Shown in pieces: positions 32,772-45,509 of a stretch of DNA of 64,000 bases; position 1 is the stretch's first letter, and each line of letters begins with the position of its first letter. Origin of the DNA: Rhizophagus clarus (taxonomy: Eukaryota > Glomeromycota > Glomeromycetes > Glomerales > Glomeraceae); contig BLAL01000004.1 in assembly GCA_015698045.1 (NCBI GenBank), forward strand, positions 372,001-436,000, written 5' to 3'. The notes under the pieces are model-generated. The model saw nothing but the letters and a program-made list of their open reading frames with translations. It ran no database searches and was not told the DNA's origin. The translations under genes and the position numbers were made by a program.

Positions 32772-34697
32772 ATGTCCAATTTAGCACCTGTATGCGTATA
32801 TATATTAAACGAACGATCATTTTTAAAAAAATTAAATCTACATGATAATTTATCCAAGATTCGTGATATACTTTCTTGCGATACTAAATTAACATTTTTA
32901 AATAATGTAGATGGTAGTCCAATTGAAGTTGGAGATGAAAGAAATTTTTTATTAAAAGAAATTTTAACAACTGATGTTTGGAATAATCGATCAGTATATT
33001 TAAAGAAACAAATTTATTGGGATACTTTAAACGACGATCATAAGTTAGATTATGGTCGTATTATAGGCGGTGAAGGAACTAAGACGGCTGATAAAAGAGC
33101 ATTTAAATTGAAGGATTTTGATGAATTGAAAGAAATTGATAGACACGGAAAAGGAACGGTTGAGATTAATTCAAATGAGGAGTTGATAAAGAACAAAAAT
33201 TTATTGTTTAATATTGATGTTAGTATAAATAATCTTGCAAAATTAGGATTATCAAGAGAGGTCGTACGAAAGAAAACTTTTAGAGACGGAACTAAATTAG
33301 TTTATAATTATACAGAAGTCGGTAAAGCAACATTGAAATTAAGTAGAGATAATTTAGAACCAACCGAAGATTTTATTAAAGCAATAAACGAAGCTATAGA
33401 ATCCAAAGATATAAAAAAAGTTACTGAGAATTATGGTTTATTTATTCCAACTGAAATTATTATGGGAGGAAGATTTTATACTAATGAAACTATAATAACA
33501 TCAGAAAATTCTACTGAAAATAATCAAAATACAGATATAAATGTAGGAGTGAATGTGGATGGTTTATCTTTAATTTGTCAACAAAAAGCTGCTGTTGGTA
33601 TAACAAATGATAATTCAATTTTTCGTAGGGTTAATAACACGATAATACTGGGAGGAAAATGTGATGGGAATTTTGATGAGGGTTCGTGGACGGAATCTTT
33701 AAAAGATTATCAAAATTGGGATTGTATAGAATTTAATAATCCTATCAGTATTTTTCGATTTATACCTTTTGATTTACGTAAAGAACTTTACATGGCTATT
33801 GGAAAAAAAATCCTTTTTACAGGAACTTTAGATTGTGATTATTATTTAAATCGTCCTGGAAGTCATCGGAAGTTCGAATTGAAGAGAAGTATTAATGACA
33901 TTCCACAAAATGTTTTTAACATTATTCAAAACGAAGATGCCGATTGTGATTTCTTTGCAACAGTCGTTGATATCAACGAAAATTCGAAAAATGTTTTTTT
34001 TTCTTGTCAAATTCTTAAGCAAAAAGTGAAAGATAAGGAAAGCATAGAACCGAGTATTGTCATTCATGCTATTCAAAAAGATTTTCGACCAAGTACATAT
34101 AAGCTGAAGATTGTTTTAATGATCGTCGGTTATGATATAAATTTTAATTTCATTGAAGATCAACATGTTGAAGTAATAAAAAGAAAATATAATCCACGAA
34201 ATAGAGCGTTTGATAAAATAAGATTACGAGCTAATAGTGAATTGAATGGAACAAATTTACCTTTTTTTGGAACTTCTATATTAAGCAATTTGGTGCCGTC
34301 CAATGATTCACTAATAATAGGACATAATTTTCATGATATCCAAACAGATCATGAACTTAAAATAGATATATTTTCTTATTGTTCAAAATATAATCGTTAC
34401 GTTAATTTACCTGCCTTTACATTTTGTGCGCTCATTATTTTAGATCCACATGTTTTTAATTCACTTCGCTTTAAGTTTAGAATTTTGAAAAAACCATTTA
34501 TTAATCTTAATTCAACACCAACATACGTTAGCTTTTTACATATACCGAATAGTGATCATCAACCAATTTTTTTGAATCAAAAATTTAAGCGAATTACAAT
34601 TGAATACGTAAGATGTAGTTGCGGAAAATCTGATTGTATTTGTCGTAGAAAAACTAGAAAAATATCAGGAAAGGATAGTCGTACTTATGTTCTTTAA
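32772..34697 (+). CDS. Standalone MACPF-like family protein (641 aa), divergent paralogue
   Basis: Third single-exon member. Residues about 15-78 (SFLKKLNLHDNLSKIRDIL...YLKK) align with the N-terminal domain of the others, and LDYG...KRAF lies at about 92-111. The MACPF-like motif is NYGLFIPTEIIMGGR at 220-234. A longer insert follows (Asn/Val-rich, VGVNVDGLSL), then ILGGKCDGNFDEGSWTESL and WDCIEFNNPISIFRF. The C-terminal Cys cluster is altered to CSCGKSDCIC (615-624). It is the most divergent of the three and sits directly upstream, on the same strand, of the pseudokinase fusion. The 786 bp gap and separate promoter-like sequence suggest an independent gene. No function is known. Confidence 0.82.
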   Translation: MSNLAPVCVYILNERSFLKKLNLHDNLSKIRDILSCDTKLTFLNNVDGSPIEVGDERNFLLKEILTTDVWNNRSVYLKKQIYWDTLNDDHKLDYGRIIGGEGTKTADKRAFKLKDFDELKEIDRHGKGTVEINSNEELIKNKNLLFNIDVSINNLAKLGLSREVVRKKTFRDGTKLVYNYTEVGKATLKLSRDNLEPTEDFIKAINEAIESKDIKKVTENYGLFIPTEIIMGGRFYTNETIITSENSTENNQNTDINVGVNVDGLSLICQQKAAVGITNDNSIFRRVNNTIILGGKCDGNFDEGSWTESLKDYQNWDCIEFNNPISIFRFIPFDLRKELYMAIGKKILFTGTLDCDYYLNRPGSHRKFELKRSINDIPQNVFNIIQNEDADCDFFATVVDINENSKNVFFSCQILKQKVKDKESIEPSIVIHAIQKDFRPSTYKLKIVLMIVGYDINFNFIEDQHVEVIKRKYNPRNRAFDKIRLRANSELNGTNLPFFGTSILSNLVPSNDSLIIGHNFHDIQTDHELKIDIFSYCSKYNRYVNLPAFTFCALIILDPHVFNSLRFKFRILKKPFINLNSTPTYVSFLHIPNSDHQPIFLNQKFKRITIEYVRCSCGKSDCICRRKTRKISGKDSRTYVL

Positions 34698-35483
34698 CTA
34701 TAAGTAAGGTGAAGTCTATTATTTTTATTGTAATATTTTTCGATAATTTTAGGAACAGCTTTATGAAGCATTTCCTATTTTTATAACGCCATGACTTGAT
34801 ATATACTTATATAGATTGTAGTTTTATTAGTTATGTTGATTAATTTTTAATTTTTTTATTGTATATTAGCGTATTATTATTATTATCATTATTTCTCTAT
34901 CTTTCATAAATGTATAATTATTTTATTTTTTTTTTTTTACCTTCTCAAAATCATTTTCTTAATTTCTTTGATAGTATAATACTGTTAAAGCACTATAAAA
35001 TAAATATTAAATTTATATTAACAAATCAACTCTCATATCCGTGATTTTTTAATAAGAAGTTGCCGAACATAACAACATAATGATGCCATTAATCGTATGA
35101 TAGATTTTTATTAAATTACGGACAACCTTAATTCTAATCCTAAACTAAAATCGGCGGACATACCTTTAAAATATATCACAAGCAATTGACTAAACTAAAA
35201 ACGGCTAACATACCTGATTGCTAATTTTACTTTTATAGTTACGTAGTCTTACCAAGCCACCTTCGGAATGGCGTGATGTCTAACGTTACCGATCACGTGC
35301 TAGATGCGTTTGCGTTGTTTATTGTGGTCTGATCTCTATTTGTCACATTTCATCGGATGTCACTGTGTTACAATAAATATATTGCTAAGATAATCCCCTT
35401 AAGTTGTTTCACTCAAAAAAAAAATTTTTTTTGGATAAATTGGATTTAGACGACTCAAAATTCTTTTATTTAATAAGAAAAAG
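34698..35483. other. Intergenic region between two family members
   Basis: AT-rich. A direct repeat (ACTAAAATCGGCGGACATACCT and ACTAAAAACGGCTAACATACCT) occurs at about 35144-35216. A mixed A/T run at 35418-35432 lies about 50 bp before the start codon. Confidence 0.4.
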
Positions 35484-38400
35484 ATGAAACTCTTAAAGGA
35501 ATGGATTGGCGAAAGGATAAATAATGATGATGATTTTAATCATTTGGATTATAATGAATTTAGTAATTTTAAAAAAGTTGATAAAGGAATTTATGGGACC
35601 TTGAAAAAAGCAAATTGGGAAAATCGAAAAATTACCGTGGTATTAAAAAATTTGAATAATTCAAAGATTACTGAAACCGACTTTAAAGCGTTTCTTACCA
35701 AGGTATGAGTAAATAATTATATTATTGATAATAAAATATTTTACCTTATAATAACTGAAAAATAAGTAACGTTATATTTTAATTATACAGTTAAAAACGT
35801 TTCGTGGAATTAATAATTCAAACATTAATAATTTCTTTGGACTAACAATAGGTTTGTAATTATAAATCCAAAAATTTTTACGTGAAGCGTTAAAATTTGA
35901 TGTGATTAATATCAAAATTACAAATTAATAGATTCCAATGAAAATATTAAGTTAATATCGGAATATGCTAACGAGGGAAATTTAAAGGATTATTTAAAGA
36001 ACAAATTTGATACATTACAATGGGACGATAAACTTCAAATGGCTCTAGATATCACTAACGGATTAATGTGTTTACATTTCGAAAAAAAAGTGATTCATGG
36101 GAATTTGGTAAGTAAAATTTTGTTTTGAATCTTGATTAATTAATTCTCTAATTAATATTACTTATTTTATTGTAAAGCATGCACGTAACGTCTTGGTTAA
36201 TAATGGAACGTTAATGATTGCAGACTTTAAATTGCTCAAACAGGCGACAGGAGTTACATCAGTATCTGAAAATGCAGCTTATATTGACCCACAGTTCCTT
36301 CGTAATTCTAGTTATGAACGAGATATGAGATCTGATATTTATAGCTTGGGTGTTCTTTTGTGGGAGTTGTCAAGTGGACGTTCTCCTTTTTCTAATAATA
36401 ATTCAGGAGCATTTAATTTATCTCAAATAATTATTGGAATTGTAAACGGAAAAAGAGAAGAACCGGTTGAAAATACACCTTTGGAATACTTACAACTGTA
36501 TCAAAAGTGTTTGCAAGATGATCCAAATCTAAGACCTAATATTAATGAGATCTATGAAATTTTATCCAGGTTGAAATCACAATTCAATAATAATGAAAAA
36601 TTTAATCAAATAGCGTATGACGAAGGTTCGTCTGATTCTAAAGATCAATCATCGTATACAGATGAGATTACCGCGGAAATAAGTTCGTTAACGGATCAGC
36701 AAATTATTAAGAAATTCAAGCTAAATCATGGATTAACTTTGATTGGGTATAATATACGTCCAAGTACACAAGCTGTTATTGTCGAAGATTTCGAATTAAA
36801 AAAGAAATTATACGTAGGACAACCCTTAGTATTAACATATATTAATTCTGAATATAATGAATCATCTGATACGTGCATTAATTTTCCAGTTACTGAAGTC
36901 ACCTTTAATGGTAATTTGTTAAAATCCTTTTTAGAATTTGATGGTGATGAAAAAGAGTTACATGAATTATATGGTCATTTTCTTGCAAGAAAATTTGTAA
37001 CTGGCGGTCAATTATTTATAAAAGATTTTAACTCAGCCACTCAAATACAAAAAGATATATTAAAATTTTATTTATTCTGTACTTATAATTCAATTAAATA
37101 TTCTACGGAGATCCAATTTAGCGATTTATTTAATTTTGATCTTTTACCCAGAATGATGACATTGGGTGGGCAAAAATTAAATACTTATGGAAAATTAGCT
37201 AGTTGGATGGAAAATTTGTATCAGAAAGAAATTTATAATATAATTTCTTATGGTAATCTCGTTCCTATTTCTCAATTAAAGCATAATACAACCAATGATG
37301 TCGAAACATTTAACAAAAAATGGTTGGGAATCTCTAATTTTAAAGAATCTTTAAATTTAGAAGAGTGGGTTGGAGATGCGGTGAATGATAATCTAATGAG
37401 TTGGACTAGTGATTTCAATCTTTTTCAAGGATTGATTATTAACAAAAATGACGATATAGAAATTAGCAAGAAAATTTCCGTTAACATTATCAAACTTCCT
37501 GAAGTCAAATCAAGTGACAAATCTTATTTAGAATTGATCAAACCATCAACTAGTTTAAAGGCTATGTTAATTTCCAATAATATTTTTTCATTTGAAGATT
37601 TAAGTTCTTTTCCATTCATTAAAAATAATGTTAAAAATTATGGGGATTATACTCATGTTCTGATCAAATGCGAACAATATGAAATCTTGTTAAATGAGAA
37701 TAACGTGAGACCTACTCAAGAATTTGATGATGATATAGAAGAAGCACTTAATAGTATGAAACCATTGAAATCTTTGCAACACATATTTAATGAGTACGGT
37801 CATTTATTTCCACAAAGAATTTTATTAGGAAGACTTCTTAAAAATATTTTACCAAATATTTCTCCCAAAACTCTTGGTAAGATTAATTTGAAATCACCAA
37901 TATTAAAGTCGTTAAAACCATATTTAGATGATTTAAAAATTTCAAATCTTTTAACACAAAAGAGAAGAATTATTGAAGAAAACGATTTATATGATTGGAT
38001 TCAAAATAAAAATAATAACTTAGAAATAATTGAATATAATGATATCATTCCTCTTTACAAAATTTTAAAAGTCGAACAACAAAGAAAAATCGATTATTTA
38101 TTAAAAAGGTTTAATCATTATAATATTATAATGACAGGAATGAATGATTTGAAAGATTTAGATAATAATAATATCGAACATTACAGACGTATAGATATTG
38201 GATCATCATTTGAAGATAAAAATTATGAAGTATTTGGTTCGATCATTTTAAAAAATAATTCTAAATTAGAAAAATTAGAAGAATTTTACGTTAATTTTGG
38301 ATTATATGATCTTGATGGATTTTATGCAGTAATAAAAAAAGTGGAAGAAACAAGGATTAATATAACAAAATGTTATATTTCATGGATTGTTATCGGAAAA

Positions 38401-41400
38401 CCTTCTGAACTATCCGTTTTTAGTCCAAATAATCGAGAATTAAAAGTTAAATTTATCAAAAAAACTGTTAAATTACAACCTAATAAGGAGAATTATTCTA
38501 TCGAAACTTCCTTCTCTTTAAACGAAGGATGTACTGTTTTTGCGCATGTAAATCATTCACCAATAAATCATGAGCCTAATAATATTATTAGATTAGTTAA
38601 ATGGAAAGAAAGATCTATTTACGTTCAAATCAAATCAACTTATAAAATTGAATCAAATATAAATAGTGATAGTTCGGCTGATAGTTATTCCGATAATGAT
38701 GATAACGATTCTTTGGGAACTAAAATAGATCTACGCATATGTATTCTATTTACAAATTATAAAAATTTAAAAATTGACAACGACGAAGAAAGGGAATGTC
38801 CTTTAGATTTAATTGGACATATTTTATCTACCGACAATTTTGATGAAAATTTATTCGATTGGTATGATAAAGATGAAGTTTCCGTTAATATTCAAAATAA
38901 TACTTTTATTACAAACCACTCGCAAGTTGAAATATTAGAATCAAATGATAAAGGTATTTTAAGTGTGTTCTTTTTTTTGTATTTTCTTATTACTTGTATT
39001 AATTAAATATTTTTTTTTTTTCAAAAATAAAAAGAGCTAATTAATATAGAAACGAAGAACGAGAACGTAAGTTAAAAAAATTTATTTAATCTAAGTTATT
39101 TTAAGTAATTTTAAAATATAAATTTTAATTATATTGTATGATGAATAGATTGGAAGTTCCTCCAAGAAAAATATTGCATCTAGTAGTTTAAAAAATAATG
39201 GTTCTGTTAGATACAAAGTCAATAATCGTGTCCTTATTGAATTAGACGAGAATGGATTTACTACACCAGATGGGAAAGCGAGAGAGCTTATTAAGGATCT
39301 GACTAAAACAAAATGGTTATATGCTTTAAAATTACTGTTTGAAGATCCACTTAATCAATTTTCTTCTGAAGTTCTTCGAGCATGTTTGATTGCTTTGGCG
39401 GAACCACCTACTTTTGATTATCACGAAAAAATGATTGTGGCTAAATTAGAGCTACATATGCGTACTTTGGTGGCAGTATTAGAACAAATTTGCATTTCTA
39501 CTATGCGCTTGAGTAAGGAGCTTCGTGATAAAGTTCACAATTCTTTACCGAAATTTGCAGGGATTCACAAACATGCAATACAAGTCATGCAAGAAGGAAA
39601 TGATAATATTAGCGTATCTGATCCTGTCCAAAGTAATAAACTAAAGAATAATATTATCATAAGACGCAATTATAACATTGATTTCTTATTAATTCATTTG
39701 CGGGATACACTCAATAGTCTGCGTGATGATGAAACTTGGCTTCGTGAAATTTTTAGAACAACAATACTCTCACTTAAAGGTGTGTTAAATATTGGACCAG
39801 AAACGCCTAAAAATAACAATTCATCAGTCTTATCATCATTAACCGAGTTACATCAGAACTTAAAGTATAAGTACCCAGTAAAATCATATTATGTTGATTG
39901 GAGAATTATATTAATAATTCAACGTAATCTTTTCACCTGGTCAAAAGGTTCTGATAAAATTATAAGTGAAAAATTAGAGGAAATGATATTAATGGAATAT
40001 TTTTGGAGTTATTTGGAAAGAGAATGGAATTATGTTGTAGAAAAATCTAATTTAGATTCTCAAACTAAATTTGATGAAGCATTGAATAAAATTATTAAAT
40101 CTTTGAAAAATACTGATGATGATGAATCTCTTACATTACCTCATACGTTATGGTTTGGAATATTAGATCTTGTACAAAATTTTATTTATAAATCTACCCG
40201 AACGGCATCGCATGGACTTTGCTATTATTTGGCTATTGAATCGCTTAATAAAGCTCCAAATAGCTTCATTCAATTCAAAGCAATTGAGATATTGTTACAT
40301 TTACATAATATTAATGATGAATTATTTCCAATTATTGAAATTGATTTTGATCATTATGCCCAAAAATTAGATTCTCCAGAAGAATTTCAAGAATTAATAG
40401 CAGTTGTAAAGGAAAAATCTTTTGAAGATTTAAATATTTTAAATGATGATATCGAAAAAGAAACAACAAAAGGAAAAGAGAGAAATTTAACACAAAATTC
40501 AAATATTTTGGACGTTATAGCAGATGAAATGATTTGTTCAATTAGTATTGAACCAACGGATCGATTATGTATTTTAAAATGTCAACATGTAATATCAGTA
40601 AAATATTTAAATAAATTAAAACAAAAAACATGTCCTGAATGTCGAGAAATTATTGAGGATAATGATATTAGATATTTACCACAAAATACAATATATAAAA
40701 ATTTGTATTCAAAATTTTACGAATCTGGTCACGTTTTATCTTCTGCTGACGATCAATATGATAGTGATGATGGCCCAGAGATTGTAGGAAGCGATCTCAT
40801 GTTGACTAAGAAAAAGAAAGTTGTTAAAACATTTAAATCAAATCCTTCCGTATCATTGTCATCAATACTACCAAAATTATCAAGAAAACATCCAAACTAT
40901 CAAAATATTATAAAAGAATTAGACGAAAAACATTATAAAAAGGCTGAATATTTATGTAAAGAATTCTTAAATATTTTTACTAAAGATTATATTTTAAGAT
41001 GTATTTTAGCTTACATTTATAGATGTCTTGAAAATTATGAACAAGCACACTTATATTTAAATGAAGCTATTAAATTAAAAGAAAAAAATCCGATCGCCTG
41101 GTACATTCGGGGAGAAATATTTTTCAGAGAAAAATTATATATAAAAGCAATAGATGATTTAAATACTTCAATTAGTTATAAGGAAAAATTAAGTAACATA
41201 TATATATTACTTGGTATTAGTTATCTTTTTGAAACGGAAAAAACGTTTCATGCTTATTTTGATGATGCCTTAAAAAATTTTAACGTTGTATTACAAAGCA
41301 AACCAAATCATTATTTATGTCTTAAGAGTTGTGCTTATATTTATGAAAAACAAGAAAATTATTTGAATACCTTAGAAATATTAAGCAAGCTGTTAAATAT

Positions 41401-43259
41401 TAACGGTAAAGATTCATTAGTTTTATGCTATTATGGAGAAATTTTATGTAAAATAGGGAGATATAATGATGCTATACCATATTTTACAGAAGCTAATATT
41501 ATAGATCCAGAAAATGTTTATAATTTAAATATGAGAGCCATCGCATATTATGTTCTTCAAGAATATGATAAAGCTTTGTTAGATCTTAATAAGGCTGCAC
41601 AATTAGAACCATCAAATAATATAACATATTATTATAGAGGTTTAGTAAATTACGCGATGAAAAATGCTAATGATGCGATGTTGGCTTTCAAAAAATGCGT
41701 AGAATTGGATCCTCATGATAATTTAGCAAAAATGCAATTATATTATTTAAAATATTTATCAAAGAATAAGGGATCTAAAAATTCTTTAGATCATAATGGT
41801 ATTATTACAAAGATCGATCAAATTTCTAATATCTATTATAATAAGTCATTATTATTTATGAAATGTAAAATATATATTGAGTTAGAAAAATATTCAGAGG
41901 CGAAATTAGATTTAAATAGATTATTTATGTTAAATGAGGAAGATATTTCTTTTATTTGTTTGTTACGAGAGTATTCGGATTTTTGGTCATATTTATATGG
42001 AATTTATAAAATTAACGTTAACGATATTGATTGTAAAGAATTTGGAATTATTGATGAATTTAGTAAATTAATATACAATGGTAAGAAATATGTTCTTTAA
42101 TTAGTATTAAATAGAAATTAAGTACTAATATGATAATTTTTTTTATAGTGACTAATGTTTATTTTATTACAAATCTTACAAATTTGAATAATGAATTTTA
42201 TTATATTAAAGAAAGTGATCCAAATAGGTATGATTTATTTATTAGGACGGTGTCGTATAGTAGCTAATACTGAGTGCACCATAATTTTTAAAAATATGAT
42301 TGGTTGCACGTGATCAGATGTCTTACCTGAAAATATTAGCTAATATATGTCACCGTCTCTTATTTGGAAAATAAGAGATTATCGGTATTAGGAATACTGC
42401 AGTGACCAATAAATAACCTGAGCTGCAATAAATGATTGCTACAACGAGTAATTTTCGTATTTTGACTCGTTCCATATATTGAACAAATCGATGCCGATCT
42501 GCAGAATGAATAAACCAGCACCCAAAATTTATCACATGCATCCTGTAGATCGAATAGCGATAATAATTTTTTTTTTTTTTTTTTTTTCAAAACCTCTAGC
42601 TTATTAGGTCAAGTATTTCGTTTTAAAAACGAAGCATTTTATTTGGATTTACCTAAATTAACGAATGATTTCGCGAATGATTTCCATTATGTTGTCTGGA
42701 AAATAAATGTTAAAAGGATATTGTCTAAAAATTGTTTTGTAAAATTTTTAATTAAAGAAGGAAAAAAAGTGAGCTGAAATACTGTTTAAAATTTCTTGGT
42801 TTGTTTATTTTTTATTAATATTTTTTTTTTAACTATAGGATTCAAATATCGTTTATCCACAAAAAGAATATATATTAAAATATAACGACTTATTAAAACT
42901 TAAAGGACTGGGGTGGATTGAATATACATTGCCAATCAGAGTACATTGTCATCGATGGATTCAGCTTTCAATTAAAGCAAGTAAAGGTTCTATTGACATG
43001 GTATGTTTTGTTTTTTTTATTCGGATTAATTTTTATAATATTATTAATCTAAAGTGTAATCTTTTTTGAATTACAGCAAATAGATTATGTTCGATTTAAA
43101 AAATCTTTTGGAAAACAAATTTATTTTCCTAAGATGGGTCATTTCTTACCAATTCATAAATTACTTCCAAATGTTCCAAAAGCTTTTAAAGATAAATATT
43201 TTTCAAGGAAAGAAATGGAAAATTTGCTTGAATTAAAGAGTGTATTAGATAACTTGTAA
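35484..43259 (+). CDS. Pseudokinase - MACPF-like - RING-like - TPR fusion (ten exons)
   Basis: Exons: 35484-35702, 35791-35851, 35932-36107, 36178-38953, 39035-39066, 39149-42080, 42149-42227, 42600-42768, 42839-43000 and 43077-43259. All borders are GT-AG, phases agree, and the frame stays open for about 2262 codons. The kinase-like domain (about 20-290) keeps GIYG (35-38) and the VAIK-type lysine (VVLK, K55), but has HGN (149-151) for HRD and DFK (168-170) for DFG, so it is probably a pseudokinase. MACPF-like blocks are FLARKFVTGG near 420 and EYGHLFPQRILLG near 690. A beta-rich region covers about 836-1000. A degenerate RING/U-box-like patch (LKCQHVISV...KTCPECRE) is near 1560 and lacks several zinc ligands. 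TPR repeats (for example AIAYYVLQEYDKALLDLNKA) span about 1670-1960. The C-terminal 270 residues are unrecognised. Joining at exon 5 (32 bp) is the weakest step; otherwise there are two genes, split near 39.1 kb. Confidence 0.7.
42246..42357. mobile_element. Short inverted-repeat element inside an intron
   Basis: GACGGTGTCGTATAGTAGCT then AATA at the left is mirrored by the complement of TATTAGCTAATATATGTCACCGTC at the right, an imperfect terminal repeat of about 25 bp. It lies in the only long intron (42228-42599, 372 bp) of the gene; the other introns are 68-88 bp. Sequence after it contains TCTCTTATTT/AAATAAGAGA (another small hairpin) and a T run of about 20 before the acceptor. Confidence 0.6.
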
Positions 43260-43272
43260 TTAAGAATATAAT

Positions 43273-43411
43273 GGAGACGGTCAGTAGAAAAGAGGAAAAT
43301 CCAAACTTTGGTCAAAATAAACCACTTTGCTGATCTCAGTCATGTGTACAAAATTAGCTTAACTAAAATTAGCGAAAATTTTTGATATCCCTTTTCTACT
43401 GACCGTTTCCC
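43273..43411. mobile_element. MITE, 139 bp
   Basis: GGAGACGGTCAGTAGAAAAG at the left and the complement of CTTTTCTACTGACCGTTTCC at the right form inverted ends of 22-23 bp with about two mismatches. It lies 13 bp after the stop codon of the ten-exon gene, so it may be part of its 3' UTR. No ORF. Confidence 0.7.
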
Positions 43412-45500
43412 GTATCCTTTTATTATTCTTTTCTTTATTTTCATAAATAAAAGGTATCTGTTTATTTAAGGAACTGATTTTGAGAAATTCGATACTTATC
43501 CTTGGACTAGTCAAATTTGATTGGTCAATATTTATATATCAATATTTTGTATTTACAGTAAACGAGATCTTCCTACTTACCTTTAAAAATACATCTTGTT
43601 GAATTTGTCTAATTTCTACTTTTTTCGATAATAAGATTTATTTCGTTGTTTTCAGATATTCTTTGATAATTATGAATTCTGATTTCATTATTTCATATCG
43701 TAAATTCTTCTGATTAACGCGTCATCTTTATCTGTTTTAAAGAAAATTTCCTTAGTTCAGATTATAGTTTCTCCTTTGCACTGATATTAAGTATATTTTT
43801 TTTTTTTAAAAAAAAAAAATTTGATTTGTGTTTCTATAAGATAGAGATTAGAATCGATTCTGAGTTCGGCTAATCGCGATTAATCGTTTCTCAAATTTCG
43901 ATTCTAAAATTCGATTTTTGATTCCGATTAATTTGTGCACCATTAAATTCGTGCCACAACAATTTCAGTTATTCAATGGTTACTAATTTAGCATTTGATA
44001 TAATTAATTTCTGCAAAACTCTACCTGGATATGAATCTTGATTAGATTTTCAATTAATTCGATTTTGGAGGAATCGACTCCAATCCCTACTATAAATTAC
44101 TTGATTTTTATTTGTTTTTATAAATTTTTAATTGACCATAATAACTTTCATTTATTCTTCTTTTTGCGACAATTTAAATTATGTCAATCAAACAATACTT
44201 AAAATTGACTGTTGACTTTTTTCATCCGAATTGAGAATTATAGTTAGAACAATTATGAAAACAAAACTCTTAAAATGCGCCCAATTTTTCAATTCAGAAT
44301 GATCATCAATTTGGGCGTAAAAAAAAAAAAAAAACTTAGATAACACATTTCTAAGGTAACAAATGGTGCACAAAGTAGACTGACCGAGCAATTACATGTG
44401 ATGAATTAGATGCTGAAACTGGGATAGTGGCGTCATGCGATCTCGCTCGTGTCAAGTTCTTTAAAGAGTCCAACAAATAATCTCCTTATTGGTATTCATA
44501 CAAACCGTATAGTGTATACCTAAAAAAACCATTCCATAAGATGCTATAAACCTGAAATAGCAATATGTATAAGCAAGCAACAAGCAAAACAGTAACATAC
44601 GATTTTTTTTAACTCAAAGACTCGATAGTGCAGTTGATCTATAGGTTGGCGTCATTAGTAAGCAAAATGATAATAAAACACGAACATAACGTGTTACCAA
44701 ATTAAACCAATAATGGAGTATTAAGTTCCGTAGTGCGCGCTAATAAATAATAAAGTTTTATCAATAAATCCTGAATCTTGCATGAAAGAGTAGCTCTAAA
44801 TGAACATTAAAACGTCACAAAAGTATGCTTCATGGGGAAACAACTATAAATACCTCTTAAATTTCATCGACAAGAAAGTTGTGTGGCCATCCCCCACCAA
44901 CTCGTAAAAATATCAACAAAAATCGATAAAGTCGCTAATCAACTAACGAACATGGTTGATAATCGTGCAAATTTCGTAAATTTTACCGTTCCTTCTTTTC
45001 CTTCTTTTGGCATGCCAATATGTCTCGTCTTAATTATTAATTTTATGGCCATCACTTCACATAACTATAAGTAATAAAATTATTTTAATATCTGACAATT
45101 ATGAAATATGTTGATTGTCAAAAGATCAACTTCCAGGTCTTTTTTTCTTTTTTTTTTTTATATTTTCCCGCTTAAATAGAAAGGACATGAAACAGGCAGA
45201 ATTATTTCGCCTCCCTTGCGTCTCGCTCCAATTTTTTATCGTCATGTATAAGAAGTAACTTTTTTTGGCAAAGTAAAAGCTTTTCGGTTAACAATTTTTT
45301 ACGTTACCTGTCCTATATATTGGGCAAATTAAATAATCCTAGTAACCCATATGCTTCGAAATTTTATTCTATTTTTTTTTTTGTTTTGTTTGTTTTGTTT
45401 ATTTTACTTTTATGGTAATAAATTTTTTTTAACATATGATTTTAACATTGACGTTAAGTTGAATAAATTTTTATTAGTAATTATAATGATGGGACTCCTG
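43412..45500. other. Noncoding stretch with a degenerate inverted-repeat remnant
   Basis: TAGAGATTAGAATCGATTC near 43844 and the complement of GAATCGACTCCAATCCCTA near 44088 are imperfect inverted ends around an ATTCGATT-rich interior of about 250 bp. The same words (AATCGATTCCAATCC) occur at 736-750. ORFs at 44188-44391 and 44883-45074 have no support. Confidence 0.4.
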
Positions 45501-45509
45501 CATAATTAA

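Noticed and set aside
33846-34076. Minus-strand ORF inside the 32772 gene
   Set aside because: Shadow of the real gene.
40170-40370. 66-codon ORF in an alternative frame
   Set aside because: Lies inside the large exon of the ten-exon gene, out of frame with it.
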